Positions 38,752 through 52,700 of a stretch of 64,000 bases of DNA are shown piece by piece. Within the stretch, counting starts at the first letter, position 1; the number at the start of each line of letters is the position of its first letter. The notes beneath the pieces were generated by a model, which worked only from the letters and a program-made list of their open reading frames with translations, was not told where the DNA came from and made no database searches. Origin of the DNA: Trichoplax adhaerens (taxonomy: Eukaryota > Placozoa > Uniplacotomia > Trichoplacea > Trichoplacidae); NCBI RefSeq assembly GCF_000150275.1, contig NW_002060965.1:624923-688922 (forward strand), read 5' to 3'. The position numbers and the translations under genes are program-made.

Positions 38752-38991
38752 CAGTACTGTATACTGTAGTTAAGCCCATTGGAAGAGATGCAATTTGAGG
38801 TCTGAAACTCTTGCTCACGCGACTGTACGGAGTACAAGCCTTACNNNNNNNNNNNNNNNNNNNNNNNNNNNNNNNNNNNNNNNNNNNNNNNNNNGGNGAA
38901 AGGCTTGTACTCNGTACAGTNGNGTGAGCAAGAGTTTCAGACCTCAAATTGCATCTCTTGCAATGGGCTTGACTATCGTGTACAGTGTACA
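38752..38991. repeat. Near-perfect inverted repeat flanking the assembly gap
   Basis: The left arm (about 38752-38844) and the right arm (about 38898-38991) are reverse complements over about 75 bp with one clear mismatch, fading into GTAC-rich sequence. The right arm includes several single Ns. The loop is the N run. Confidence 0.85.
38845..38894. other. Assembly gap (50 N)
   Basis: A run of exactly 50 N between the two arms of an inverted repeat. Fifty is likely a placeholder length, so the true size is unknown. Confidence 0.98.
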
Positions 38992-39458
38992 GTAGGCCAT
39001 GGTACTGTAGAGTACAGAATAAAGTAAACATCAACCATTGCATCATCGCAGACGAGAAAATAAACCGTCAAGATTGCAAGAATCAACCTCTTTCTCTCTC
39101 TCTTTCGGTGCATAATAAGCCTTCTTGAAGTATTTTAGTTTAGTTAAGGTAAGTCAATGGTTTTGAATCAGTTGAATGAATGCCTTATTCATTTTTTGGC
39201 CTGCTGTTTGTATGCATTAATTATCAGTTAATAACGACTAGAATAACTATGAGTACACAGTCAATGCGTGAATATTATTGGTCAATCAGACCTTTGTTCA
39301 TTAATCAGGAAACAATAGGTAGCACGGCTATTGTATCACGAATTGTAGATTAAGAAAAAATAACGGAACCATTGCACATTTTCTTTTGGTTATCGTCGCG
39401 GGGTAAGTCGTCGATTTACCAACGTGAGAGAGATTAGAAGAGTAACAGCGTGAAAAAA

Positions 39459-42400
39459 ATGAATCACAATTTCATCTGTGGCGTGATAGAAGGTGAGTAG
39501 ATGATGATTGAGGATAAAGGATTGCTTGAATGTTTGGATTGAATTCAATACAAACGATTGGCATAGAAAGAAAAAAATAGCTAGATAATGTAGTTGTAAA
39601 GAACGGAGTGAAAAGTTTGTATTGAGATGTAGATTTTTTTTCAAAATACATTGATTGTAATGTGTAGAATGACTGTAAGATACTAATTCAATCCAATTTT
39701 GGATTTTATGTTTATGTAACCATCAATCTGTCGTTGGCCGATCGATCGATTAGGATTTTATGGATTGCCATGGTCATTCACCGATCGTTTAGACCTTTTT
39801 GAAAGGTAAATAATTCAACATGGCGACGTATGTTGTATACCGTTGAGATATTGACAGTGTTGTTAGTCAAAAGAATCATAACGCTCGACGATAGCCGTAA
39901 TCGGATAAAATAACGTCCAATGCTTTATCGATAGCATTGTCTGGAAACGATTGGATAGTTATTTTATCCATAGAGAAGATGGCATGCTTGCATTCTCCTT
40001 GGTTCATCGTCAAAATCGTTTCAAATTTGTCTGGAAAAAAATGTCCCATTAACGCGCTTTTTACTCTTGTCGTATCCACTGCTTTATTAGTCATGTCATA
40101 AATAGTTCTAATTATGCCCTTTTGTTATGCCCAATTGTCATTGATGACGAAGTTATTTTCTATTGCAATACTCGATAGGATGTTTGCTTTCATTGATTGT
40201 TCATGTAGCCGAGTTGACATCACACTTGGACTGGACAGTATACTTGTACACTTTTATGTGTCAGTAATTTCATCAACATTAATTTGCGTAGTATAATGAG
40301 TTTACAAATAAGTCTTTTTCATCCTTTTCGTCCATCTTATTATGATATCATTGTACTTGTGGCACTTAATCTACTGATTTTGTTGATCTACTTCTATTCA
40401 TTTCTACTATTTCAAATCAATTTTAGACTTAAAAAATGGGGACTTAATACCTACATTTACGGCCCCAAAGATGATTACAAACATCGTTCAGCGTGGAGGG
40501 ATTTGTATACTGAAACTGAAGCAGGTAAGATAGCCTTGAAAAAATATAAAAATAAAAATAGGCTGGCATACCAGCACTGTATTAAAGCTGTCATGACTTA
40601 TTTTTACAAACGTAATTTTTTTTGAAAGCAAGAAATTGAATCGCAGTTCAGTCGCTTAAATCGTTTTTAATGTAGTAGATCGGCAAATGTTGTTTTTTTC
40701 ATAAAAATGGAAAAAGATCGCTCTAGACTAGCTAGCGATCCTTTGAACATTAATCCATGATTAGAGTATAATGTGATATTAACGCATCCAACTCTCTTAC
40801 CATACTGCACTGATTAGATTAGACATATTATTATTTATTCTACAGTACAGTACTGTACATGCACTGTACGAGTGAGCTACTTCTAAATTGATACCGTCAC
40901 CGATAAATAAAAGTTGATAATTTCCAACTTGACTACTATAGGTGAAAACTGATGCAGTAATAGTAATCACAAATTTTCGATCACTTTAGGCCTATTTGAT
41001 CTGCATTTTAACCATACTTAACGTATACGCGTATTGTAGTTGACGTTGCTTATGGACTATTTTCAACTTATCTGTCTTCATTCCATTAGATTTATTTAGA
41101 GCGCTGATAAAAAATGCCATCGTAAACGATGTTATTTTCGTTTACGCAATTTCACCTGGAAATGATATCTGTTATTCAAACGCTAGCGATATTGCTGCAT
41201 TAAAAGACAAACTTGATCAGGTTTGCCTCTTCTCGGTCGAGACGAGTACCGAAGCGCCTTAACTTTTGAATCGTTTTTCTTAATTGTTATTTTCTCGTAG
41301 AATAATGTTATTGTTAACACGTATTGTGTCTATTTTTTTTTTCAGGTTCGTAGCTTTGGCTGCGAAGCATTTGCCGTTTTTTTCGACGATATTTATTGTA
41401 CTATGAGTAAGAAAGATAAGGGGAATTTTGCAAGTTTCGCTGATGCCCATGTTTATATAGCTAATTTAATTTACGAACATTTAAACAGACCGGCCGTATT
41501 TATGTTTTGCCCAACTGGTAATGAAAAGTTGATCATCTTTCTCATGACTAACATACATATTGTAGGATTTGCTAATAGTTATATCCCAAACCTGTATTAA
41601 CAGCCATATCTGTGTCATTTCAGAGTATTGTGCTACTCGAGCTGTCCCGAGTGTAGAAAATTCTCCTTATTTAACAGTGATTGGCGACAAGCTCCATCCC
41701 GACGTTAAAGTATTATGGACAGGTAAAATAATGAGTTAATCTGATGAATGCCATTGTATTCGGACTACATTGTTCAATTATGATGGGGGGTGCATTGCAA
41801 TGCTCCCTTTACGTTATTACTAGTATTACTACGTGCTAGCTGTATGAATCCTAATCAATCACCTTTGGCAATCAATTACAACGATCGAGAAAAATAATAT
41901 AGCTTCTTCCTTTTGTTTTCAATGACGATTTATAGGACCAGACGTGATTTCACCGTTTATATCGGTCGATTCCATTCTCGCATTACAAGAAATTTTAAAG
42001 CGTAAACCGATAATATGGGATAATATTCATGCCAACGATTATGATCATTCCAGAATATTCTTAGGGCCGTATCAAGATAGGCCTATTGAACTGGCTAAGG
42101 TCTTAAGTGGTGTTATTACAAATCCAAATTGCGAGTATAGAATGAATTATGTACCTATTCGAACATTTTCATTATGGTGTCAAAGTCAAGATAAAGATGA
42201 TGTCCAATACAGTGCAGAAAGTGCTCTCACTTGTGCAGTTGAAGAGTGGGTTAAAGAATTTTCTGTTCCGTCTCAATTAAATATTGATCAAGAAAATATT
42301 GCTGTCACCATGAAAGATGGGATTGCTAAAAAGGACATGACAGTAACTACCGAGCATTTATTGCTTCTGATTGATATATTTTATTTACCGCATAAATACG

Positions 42401-43634
42401 GTCGACATTCGATTCACTTGATTAACATGGCTCGTTGGTTACAAGTGAATAGCAATATGATCACTTCTACGAAGGAAACCGACAAAGCTACTTCTCCTTC
42501 GGTAAAGGTAAATTATCTTGTACTGCCTGTATCCTGAGAAAATACCGTACTATGTTGTTTTGATGATAAAGTCTGCACTCTAATATCGATCAAAAAAAGA
42601 GACAGGAGTAAGAGTGTGTTGATCCTATTTACTAGTTTGTTCAATCTTTTAAAATCGGTACAATATTTTAATCGGATATAAACGTCATTAATTGATTGAT
42701 TGTAATTCAATTTAAAACTGGGGAAGCTATTTGTTGGACGTAATTAGTTGTTGAATTCATAATCATTTTGGTTATAAATTCAGTATATTCATTTTTCTTC
42801 TACTATAGCTTGCTTGATACTACTTACGCATTTTTACACAGCGATGGCCTGATAATCTATAGTATTAATATAAACAACTAATTTGACTACAAATGCTTAT
42901 TTGTGCTACTATTATAATTGTGTTGTTGTGGAACTTATTTGGAAGTATTGTTGTATGTGTTGAAGATCTCATTCACGGTGTACTTATTTTCTAGATGTGG
43001 TTTCAAGTATTTAACGAATTTAATAGCTTGTGCCAAGGCATTTTACTTCTATATGATTACCTAACAATGTGTCCTAATCAAGCAATCTCTCGGGAATTAA
43101 ATTCGTATATAATCAATTTAAAGAAGATTTTTCATATTCTATCCCTACATATCAACTCCCTTGGTGAGTAATGATGCTTATGTACTAGTATGTTATTTTT
43201 TCCTGATAGATAGACTGATAAGTTAACCTACTCTAACAAACATGTATTTGTATTTGTTGATGTGAAACTTTGTAATTGTATTTGGATTGGCTCCTCCTAT
43301 AGGCACCGAAGCTACGAAGCATTCTTCTGATGCCGCTGATACTGTCGATTCCTCTGATGCTGTTGTTTATGGTGGTATATTAGGAGAAGTAGTCGTAAGT
43401 AAAAACTTATAAGCAGTTTCAGAATTAACACTGACTTTATATAGCATCACTTTACATACATTTCTAATGTTACTATTACGAAATTATCCGTAGAAAATCA
43501 TAAAAGAGGGAAGTGACGGTGATTTGAAAAGTTCCCAACAACAAGTAACAGCTTGTGCAATAGAAGTTTCTCTAAAGAACAGCGATGCAAATATGGGTGC
43601 AGATATACCCACCAATGCCACTGTAATTGGATGA
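39459..43634 (+). CDS. OGA: O-GlcNAcase-like protein, copy 1, lacking the C-terminal acetyltransferase-like domain
   Basis: GH84 glycosidase that removes O-GlcNAc from nuclear and cytoplasmic proteins. Ten exons: 39459-39492, 39754-39805, 40427-40524, 41090-41220, 41346-41517, 41624-41722, 41936-42507, 42995-43163, 43303-43394, 43494-43634; 519 residues. The catalytic domain is complete: [40 protein letters not shown], the Asp pair in FFDDIY, FCPTEYC, and [10 protein letters not shown]. The stalk helices follow ([36 protein letters not shown]). After the linker exon with VYGGILGEV the sequence diverges and stops; the C-terminal acetyltransferase-like domain of OGA is missing and no exon for it is seen before the next gene. 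The third residue after the catalytic Asp pair is Tyr where the family and copy 2 have Asp. Exon lengths 52, 98, 131, 172, 99 and 169 nt are identical to copy 2, so this is a tandem duplication. Confidence 0.88.
39876..40094 (-). CDS. Hypothetical 72-residue protein nested antisense in OGA copy 1 intron
   Basis: An uninterrupted ATG-to-TGA frame of 72 codons lies on the strand opposite to OGA copy 1, inside its second intron (39806-40426). The sequence starts [20 protein letters not shown] and has balanced, soluble-protein-like composition, unlike the leucine/isoleucine/tyrosine-rich chance frames elsewhere in this AT-rich window. I recognise no family. It could be a small nested gene, an exon of an unseen gene, or chance. 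Confidence 0.3.
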   Translation of the reverse strand: MTNKAVDTTRVKSALMGHFFPDKFETILTMNQGECKHAIFSMDKITIQSFPDNAIDKALDVILSDYGYRRAL

Positions 43635-46600
43635 TTTTGAAGAAATAAATAGATTCGTAATGTATGAATATCTACATGACATGATATATATGATAGGTGT
43701 TTACAGTTAGTAAAGATCTTCGAAACTCTACTATAATTATCTACAGCGCAGTTGTACTTAATTGCTCTATACGACACTGTAATATTTATGAGAGGTTATA
43801 TTTTCTACGTTCGATTTTTTGTTTAAAACATTTTATAGGTGATTAATATAAGTTTTGCTAAGTTAGTATTATTAATATACACAGGACTCCGTTTACGAAC
43901 TTATGATACCGTATGATACGATTAAATTGAACTCGAATTATTTATTACTGTTATTTACGTAGAATCCTTTGACGTAATATTGGAATTTTACGTAAGGCAA
44001 AACATGAAGTACTGTTAGCGATGACGATATCTGTATTGATTGTAAAAAACAAATACAACCCTGAGTACGGTATATTAGCTTAAATCCGAAAATAGGTCGA
44101 AGAACATTATAAAGGATAGTTAAGATTGTTTTACAATTCTATAATAAAAACTTTTCGATATAAACGATTGTTAACCTTGCTGTACTGTTTGTGTTGCTCA
44201 CCAATTATTGCTGTGATGACAGTTCTCGAATTAAAATTGCATGAGGTAGGTTGATGTATACAGTTAGCAATCCTAAGAATCATTAATAGTGATACCGGAG
44301 AAAATGGCTGTCAATGAAACGATTATGCATTTACAATACAGTCAACGGAAACTGCTAGTGTTGTCAAATGAGAAGCTGAAATGATTCAACGAATATATTG
44401 ATGATACAGTGAGACGAGTGAAATGATACAATCCATCTCGATAGTCTTATTTAAAGGCTTGATAGTTTACTGTATATGTCGTATACTCGTATTACAATTA
44501 CGTAAATTACGGTTTGAATGCAAACGATTTGGATTGGGTCTATAACCCCAATAGCGTTCATGAAAATTTTATATCGAATGCAGTTTCTGATTATTTATTA
44601 GTCTGCAGATTGTGGTTGAATATATTCAGCATTCTAACCGTTCTACTGTATAGTACTCGCATAAGCGATGATCTCTGGTGATTCGATTTTTAACAAAACT
44701 AATCATTATGCTTTTGTCCGCTTCCATTCCCAGTATCAAGTACACCTACTACAACGCTAAGAATATTACACCTTTAATATACAGTATCCAATTTTGGTAT
44801 TCAGTTAGACAAATTCAACATCAAATTTTGCCTAATCAAACAGGCTCATTTTCACCTTGGCTTAAAATCAATATACACCTACTACAGGAACGGTATGGTT
44901 CTCCAACAGAAGTACTTGTGTGATTAAGAGCCATTTTATCGAAACAAATTATCAATAGTAAAGTGCGTAATTCTGAACAGTTTAAGGTAGATAGTACAGA
45001 ATAGAGGCACTTTTAGTTAAAGTTGACGGTGACGGACAGTAAAGCTTTAGGGCCTGGTTCAAATTGGTTACTCGTTATTATAAGGCAAAATTATGAGGAC
45101 AATTGATAATAAATAAAAAAATGGTTTTGTTCAATCTCGGACTATCCTTCCTATAGCTATAAAAAGTTACGTGATACCGGTCACAGGGATACATGCTCAA
45201 GATAACTCAACAGGACAAGAGTTCTGTATTTACTGTACTGTATTTTGACGTGCTGACAATGGATAATATAAATTGGCTTTCTTCCACCTCGGATCACATT
45301 CAAAAACTCAGCAGGGACTATTCAAAGCATTTAAAATATTGCACGCGCGTTTAGCTTCGCGTACATAGCGTATTTCTATTAGTATCATCGTTCAGTTCTG
45401 CTACTGTATTGTCTCGTTTCCAATCTTTGATCATTGCCGTAGGTTGCTTTGACACGCTAAATGAGTAGAGATATCTTATGATACGTCAAAAGCATCTTGC
45501 TGAACTGTAGTGCATCGTTTGGAATAGTGCCGCTAATAGTGTTCGCTGCAAAATCAGCAGAGATATCTTACAGTAGAAGCATCTTTCTGTACTTTAGTGA
45601 ACTATAGTAGTAGTACTGTACATTAAATCAATGCTTTCAATCAACATAACAAGAAAACACTTTGCTAACGAGATGAACAGTACAGTAAATTCAGTTCACT
45701 GAGGAAAATCAGCAATTTCTACGTATGTTAGTTACTGTAGTTTGCATAATACTGTAAATTAGTATAAGATAACTGATTGGTTGTGCTAGAATAATTAGAA
45801 TCATTCAAGCGAAGAGAAGAAGAAAAGAGCTTTACCATAGAGAAGCAATGTGTTGACAACACGAAGTGACTGATTTGTACTGTGCATAACGACACACTAT
45901 GCTATCGATGTAGAAACACAGTAAAGTCAATTTGGTTAAGTGAGGGATATACAGTATAGCTGGTGCAGTAAGCCATTGATGACAGTAGGTGTTTGTTTCA
46001 GTGAAAAAGCGTAGAATCGCCGATCCATGCGAGTGGTAGGCTAGTATTATTGCTTAAGCGAAGAGAAGGAGAATAGAATAAAGCTTGACAACACAACAGA
46101 GAAGAAATGTGTCCGCCAGTAGAGGGCAGTAAAATAGAGTACAAGAGAGTGTAGACAAGCCAAGTAAAACGTACACTGAGTTGTACAATACTATAACAAG
46201 CATTTACCCTATCGGTAGTAGCTTAAAAAATAAACTAAAAGTCGTCCTAGGCAGTAAAATTCCCCAAAATAAATATTGGATTAGCTGAAATAAGCTGAAA
46301 ACTGCTAACCAGACTACCCAATTCAAACTGGAATGTTGTAGACAATAGGCGTCTACTTGTCCACTCCCTCCGTCTCCATGACAATGGAAAAGGATTGCTA
46401 CTCATTCAATCCATCATGGTATAGTATACTGTATGGGACAGGTATTATCATGCCTATTGTATGTATCCCACTGTGAAAAGTTCTTCTTTACTATTATACG
46501 CTATCGTTCACCATATAGTACCGCCTAGAATAGTACCAGTACTATTGTACTCGGACTCAATACGCAACCGCATAACCAATCCTTGGTGTTGCAAGCAGAA

Positions 46601-46715
46601 AGAGCAGAAAGGATCACGTCCATTTTTTCCTATTCTATTGCAATAAGTGAATTAACAACGGAATTAACTTATATTATCCAAGGAAAATTATCCCATTAGA
46701 CCTACTCTTGCAGCG
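43635..46715. other. Intergenic region between the two O-GlcNAcase genes
   Basis: About 3 kb. An AATAAA at 43644 directly follows the stop of copy 1. I looked for leftover acetyltransferase-domain exons of copy 1 and found none. Short repeated blocks occur at 45461-45603 and 45790-46110. A frame at 44700-44923 looks mildly protein-like (ending HLLQERYGSPTEVLV) but has no partner exons and no family. Confidence 0.5.
45461..46110. repeat. Two pairs of short degenerate direct repeats
   Basis: A ~52 bp block with agagatatctta, then agcatct, then ctgtactttagtg or ctgaactgtagtg occurs at 45461-45514 and 45550-45603. A ~70 bp block with aagcgaagagaag, then gagaagcaatgtgt or gagaagaaatgtgt, and tgacaacac, occurs near 45790-45862 and 46045-46110. 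Confidence 0.5.
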
Positions 46716-49700
46716 ATGACATCTGATAAATTCCTTAGTGGCGTGGTTGAAGGTATACTAATATGAAGATGAATTGTAACTGTGATGTACATCACCATGA
46801 TAACATCCAGTTACAGCGGTGGACCTGTGATCAATCGATCATCTCGCTGCTGTAATATGGATAAATGAATGTGCCAGTATTTTCTACTATTGATGAATGA
46901 AAGGATAATTTCATCCAAGATAACCTTCACTAGAAGTATTTAACTTTAGCTCCATGGATCACTAATATTTGTAGGCCAAGACTACTTTCCTGTCAATAAA
47001 GTAAACAGGATATTGCATTCGATTAGATCAAGATACAAGCACTTGAAAAAGTATAACGGGTAGATGAGTAAAAATGGTCTTATACAAACTATTCTCATTA
47101 GAAACTATAGTAACAATGATAGTTAATTAGCTTTGCCATAACTTATATATATTATTACTATTACAATTTGATTGTAATTTTATCATATATCCGGGGTATT
47201 TGTAATAGCGATTTGATAATTAATCATAAGAATCAAGTATTGATCGATGGTATTTTCCACTCATTCATGATCACAATAGTTCTTCCTTGCCTAGTTAACC
47301 TACAAAAATTATTAGAGTAATCACATAACACAACGTATGAATGTTCTGTATCGTACATAACATGTTGCAGCAAAATCTGATTATATAAGCATACAACTAC
47401 TGCGGCTGCCATTTCCAATTATGTGAAGAATGTCACTGTTTAGTTCCCCGTAACAGATACAAAAATATAATTACAGTGTAGAAGACTACTAGATAATACA
47501 ATCCCTTCTCTACTAGACGATAAATACGGCATACTGTAGTAGGATCAACTATCAAAAATGCAGAAAGTACAGTATAGATGTTGATGATAATCTAATCTAG
47601 TTGTAAAAAATATTGTTTGCAAAATCCTAGTAACCAACGTACCAGTTTATCAATTTCTTTACTCCATAGCGCACTCTTTTGAAAAATGGAAGGCTTTAAT
47701 AAGATAATTTTATAAACTGATATACTGTATACTAAATATACTGAAAAAGTGATGACTTTATCGCTATATGTATTGTATTTATAGTAGGTACGAGATCAAT
47801 CGCAGTAAGCAGTTTCTTAAGTTAAGCATTTTACTCTCTCATTTACAAATATCAAATTCTATTGATTACAATACTATGCGACGTCCTGTATGTATGGTGA
47901 TAGTGAGAGTAGTAATCCCATCACTTCATACATGTGTAAAGACAACTGTAATAGCTGATTTCTGAAGTTAGAGATTTATTTTTTAAATTTATAGACTGCA
48001 ATACAAAATGTAAATACAAGTATACGAGTCTAAATAACAACAACTAATTTTGAAGTTGAGAACTTTTTACCCTCTAGTTTGTCCAATTTTAATACCATTT
48101 CGACTGTACTGTATATAATGAATAAACCATCGTCTGTAAGATAATTTGATAGAAACACATAATGATGTTAGACCGTACGTATGTAAAAAAGTATGTATTT
48201 TTGAAGCATTATAGTCAAATAAGCTATACGCCTACGTTTTTACTGATGATAATCATGAGCCTTTAGAAAAATAACATATTTTTCTAAAAAGCCCCAGCCT
48301 AATAACCTTCTGTTTCTAATATGGTATCAACCTTCTCATATCTTGTTTGCTATAAATTATTAATTGGATATATCTAATGAATTAGCTTTCGATATTTAAG
48401 ATTCAACTTTTTAATAATAACAATGAATGTGAAACGGAGGTTAAGATTACTAAATACGATACCGTACTTGTGGCTATGTATGGAATTTTAAATTATTAAC
48501 TGTTAAATATATTGCCAACCCTAATGCTAGGTTTCTACGGCAAGCCGTGGAGTTTCGAGCAGCGCAAGACTTTATTTTCAAAGTAAGCGATATTTCATAT
48601 TTTAGATAAACGCATGCATTTGACATCACTAGTCTAAGATATTGTAGTGCAAATCAACTAAATAACTATAATAATAAGACATTACTCTCATATGTATAAA
48701 TATAATCTAACATAGTTTTATACGTAGGTAGTAATTACTGATCTTGCAGCCCGAAATTAATTCCAATTCATTTAAACCCTAAAAAAATACGTTATATGTA
48801 AAGTATTTTACGTTAGCATACATTACACTCTTATTACGTGATATGCAGATCTTTGTAGTCCTTTTGAACGTCATAGAAATAAGTAATAGCTGGTTTATTA
48901 ATCAGTTGTTATTTATTTTTCAATAACTATTACAGCATGGCCAAGTGGGGGTTAAATACGTATATGTACGGGCCTAAAGATGATGAGAAGCACCGTGCTG
49001 CATGGAAGCAAGCTTATTCCAAGCGTGAAGGGGGTAAACTCCTATTTGCGAAATTATTTAAATCTAAATCGTTAAAATTAATGGTACATATCACTCTATA
49101 AGGGTCTTTGCTTTTTATTTAAATCTCACAGATAGCCTACGAGCTCTAATACGGGCAGCTGAAGAGAGTGGCATTTTATTCATTTATGCTATCTCACCAG
49201 GTGTTGATATTACATATTCCAGTAATCGTGATATGAAATTTCTAAAAGACAAGCTTGATCAGGTGGGTAGTTTTTTAATGCTTTCAAACTTTATTTTAAT
49301 ATCTAATGAAATTGGCATTGGGTGTGCCTATAATATTAATCTTTGGAAAGCACTTGGGTAATACTCTGATAAGTAGCCTTGAATTGTTCCATAACTAAAT
49401 AATACGACTTCTTTTAGAAGAAATAGGTTCATCAGTATTTATGCATATTTTTCTACTTAACTGTTTACCATTAGTTGTATAATCGCCGTATTTGTTAACG
49501 ATCAACATTTATAATGGACATATGGGTATTGTAGTCATCATGCGAGTATGTCACAAATAATGTCTTATCTTATTTTACTCTTTTGACGTACACGTGATAT
49601 ACTAAAATATTATAACTTTACGTGTATTCAGATACAAAATTACAATTACAATTTAAAATCTGTGATGTTCGCATATTAAATATCCTTAGAATGTATTAAA

Positions 49701-52700
49701 AGCAATTATTTGAAACTGATGAGGTATAACGATCACTTCTCATAATGATTCGTAGATTCGAAATTTTGGCTGTAATTCCTTTGCTATATTCTTCGATGAT
49801 ATCGATACTGTTATGTGCTTACAAGATCAAGAAGAGTTTGAGTCCTTTGCTGCTGCACAAGTAGAAGTTACGAATGAGATATATAAATATCTAGGGATGC
49901 CAGCTAACTTTCTATTTTGCCCTACTGGTATAAGTACCGTTTCGATAGATTCGATATGAATATTTGATTGTCGTATTTTCTTTATTTGCCGCATGGGTAA
50001 ATTACTTTTATTTCTTTACTTAGAATACTGTGCTGCTCGAGCAGATCCGAATGTTAAAGAATCTAAATATTTAGTTACTGTAGGTACTGGCTTACATTCT
50101 GATATCCATATAATGTGGACAGGTATGTATCATATAACTACTGTACCTAACTGATGAAATATTAACGGGTCCTGATGATGCAATTATTATTTTCGGTACA
50201 TTGAAGGTCCTAAAGTAGTCTCTAACAAAATTAGCGTAGAGTCTATACTGGAACTACAGACAGTTCTTCGGCGAAAACCTGTAATATGGGATAATATTCA
50301 TGCCAATGACTATGAACAAGGTAGACTTAACCTTGGTCCCTACGATTGTAGACCTGCAGAACTAATGGAATCATTGAATGGAATATTCACAAACCCTAAT
50401 TGCGAATTTGAACTTAATTACGTACCGATAAGAACATTTTCTTTATGGTGTCAAAGTAAACGTACCAGATTTAACTACGATGTTGAAAAAGCGCTAGAAC
50501 AATCAATTAGAGAGTGGACTGAAGAATTTTGTATTCCTCGACTGCCCGATGGATATCTCTTAGAAGCTGATACTTCTGATACTAACGTAAATGAATACAT
50601 GGATGATGAAATGCAATCCGACTCAAGACCAATTTCTCCAGCAAATTCAATGGAAACTGATAAAGATGAACTAACAGTAAAAGATATCAGATTGCTAGTT
50701 GAGCTATTTTATCTCCCCCAAAAGCATGGCAAGACTGCCAATGACCTCCTAGCTCAAGCAAAGTGGTTAAAGTCGAACTTTAGAATAGCAGCACTATCTA
50801 GAAAGCCGAATAATACTTCAGAGGGTAGCAACCTGGACGAGCATAATACTGACTATATTGCTGCAAAGGTAATGATAACTCAATAAATTAGCTTAGTCAT
50901 ACAAAGATTGCACAGTTAGACATATTAAATCGTTAATAAAAATACAACTTCATTGCTAAATAATGCGATAGAATGAAAACTTTATCATTTTGAAAAGCAT
51001 TATTAAAGTTGGCGTAACATTATTGCCCACATGTTATACAATCCATCGATACTTTTAAATCATTTACTAACTCCGGATCTACCCTTTGTTTTCCCAAATA
51101 TTTCATCTATTTCATTTCATTACGAATTACATTATGATATTAAGGGAATCGCGTATACTGCATAACTATTCTGAACTATAAAGTACAACTAGATTATAAG
51201 TTTCACTTCAACTGATAGAACACTCATCATTATTGTCTTGGAATACAGGAATGGGATAAAAGATTTTCTAAATTTCGATCAATATGCCAAATTATTCATC
51301 AATTCGGGGATCGCTTGATGACATGTCGAAATCGTGTACTGCTTTATGAAGTATACAACTACGTTGCAGATCTATGCGGAATCTTATATCATCTAATATC
51401 ACGAATTCATTCTTTAGGTGAGATATTAAAGGTGGCTCCAGTTAAAACTATTACCTTTTACGTAGTATTAATTACGTTATTTACTTACCAATGATAGCAA
51501 ATCCAGAAAAGCTGGAGAAAAGGAGTGACTCAGAACAAAGTTCTTTTCGCTATGGTGGCTTTGTAGGCGATATTCATGTAATACAGGAATACATGGTGTG
51601 CCATGCCAGATATGATATCTATCGATTTTATTTAATTGCTTTTATCTATATTTAGCGCCTCATAGTAAGCACTGATGAATACGAAGAATCAACGTTAAAG
51701 AATTCTGATGCGTATGTGATACGCCCATTTATGCCATCAGATGAAGTAATCACACTTGGCTTGACCGAAACTTATAGATCTTGTATCACTTATACAGTTA
51801 AATTCATTGTATTGTTTAGGAGACTCTGTATGATTTATGTCTGAAATCATGCATTGAAAATTCCAATGGCGATGAAATTTACAAAAGAGAACCAAGGATT
51901 ATTGGCGATAGGTAATAAATCGAATCTAGAATGAGGCGCTTATTATGAGTAGAATACAGTGGTATTCAATAATATTGGTATCTGTTTGAACATTGTAAAA
52001 TTATAGGGATCTAGGAGCATATATTTACTTACATCCAGAGTATATTTACGTACTGGAAGATGACCGAGATAAAATCTGTGGCTATCTATGCGGTGCATTA
52101 GATTCTAAACAGTTCTATGAGCGATATGAATCGGAGTGGTTAACGCAAGTATGAGCAAGAAGATGATAAAAAATTAAAACAGGTATAATCTAATATTAAT
52201 CTGTCTTGTAACTAGATCCGTGATCGTCACCCCCAACCTGAAAATGATATTGCGTCCTGGACTCCAGAAGAGGTCTGCTCATTACTCATTAGTATGCCTG
52301 TAATATCTTTGTTATCGAACTTCCTGATTGGTATTCCAAATATCCTGATCTACTATAGATTGTAGCGAATTCTTTTTATAATTTTACGCCACCAACGGAT
52401 GTGTCTGTATTGTATCTGTCACATTTGGAAGCTAGATTTGATTCATCTGTTCCGGTCAGTTTAGGGCTTATAAAAATGTGTTTAATGTTAATTCAACTTA
52501 AGTTACTAACTCTACAAAATTTATATTAATTCCTATTTATAACATCCCCATTCTATAAAACCTGACAGTTTTGCTTTATCATAACACTATAGGAAAAGGT
52601 CATAAAAAGAATAATTCGATTTATACTTGAACAATTGAAAGCTAAAGGTTAGTTTATGTACATTTGCATCCTCTTAATGTAAACTAACCATTGCTTGATT

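Larger units (their letters stand above)
36922..39458. other. Repeat-rich intergenic region with assembly gap
   Basis: About 2.5 kb after ZDHHC16. It contains a three-copy ~180 bp tandem repeat (38176-38745), an inverted repeat (38752-38991) and 50 Ns (38845-38894), each listed separately. The remaining sequence shows no supported gene; open frames across the gap are artefacts of the N run and inverted repeat. Confidence 0.55.

Noticed and set aside
38717..39046. Long frames across the N run on both strands
   Set aside because: They run through the 50-N gap and the inverted repeat, and contain no recognisable sequence.
40284..40625. 113-codon plus-strand frame with a hydrophobic start
   Set aside because: Only its middle (40427-40524) is a real OGA exon; the upstream hydrophobic part is intron sequence and the tail reads past the donor site.
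44678..44923. 81-codon plus-strand frame after OGA copy 1
   Set aside because: It was tested as a remnant of the missing acetyltransferase-like domain, but shows none of that domain's motifs.
46461..46646. 61-codon plus-strand frame upstream of OGA copy 2
   Set aside because: No family resemblance, not in frame with the OGA first exon, and of chance length for this base composition.
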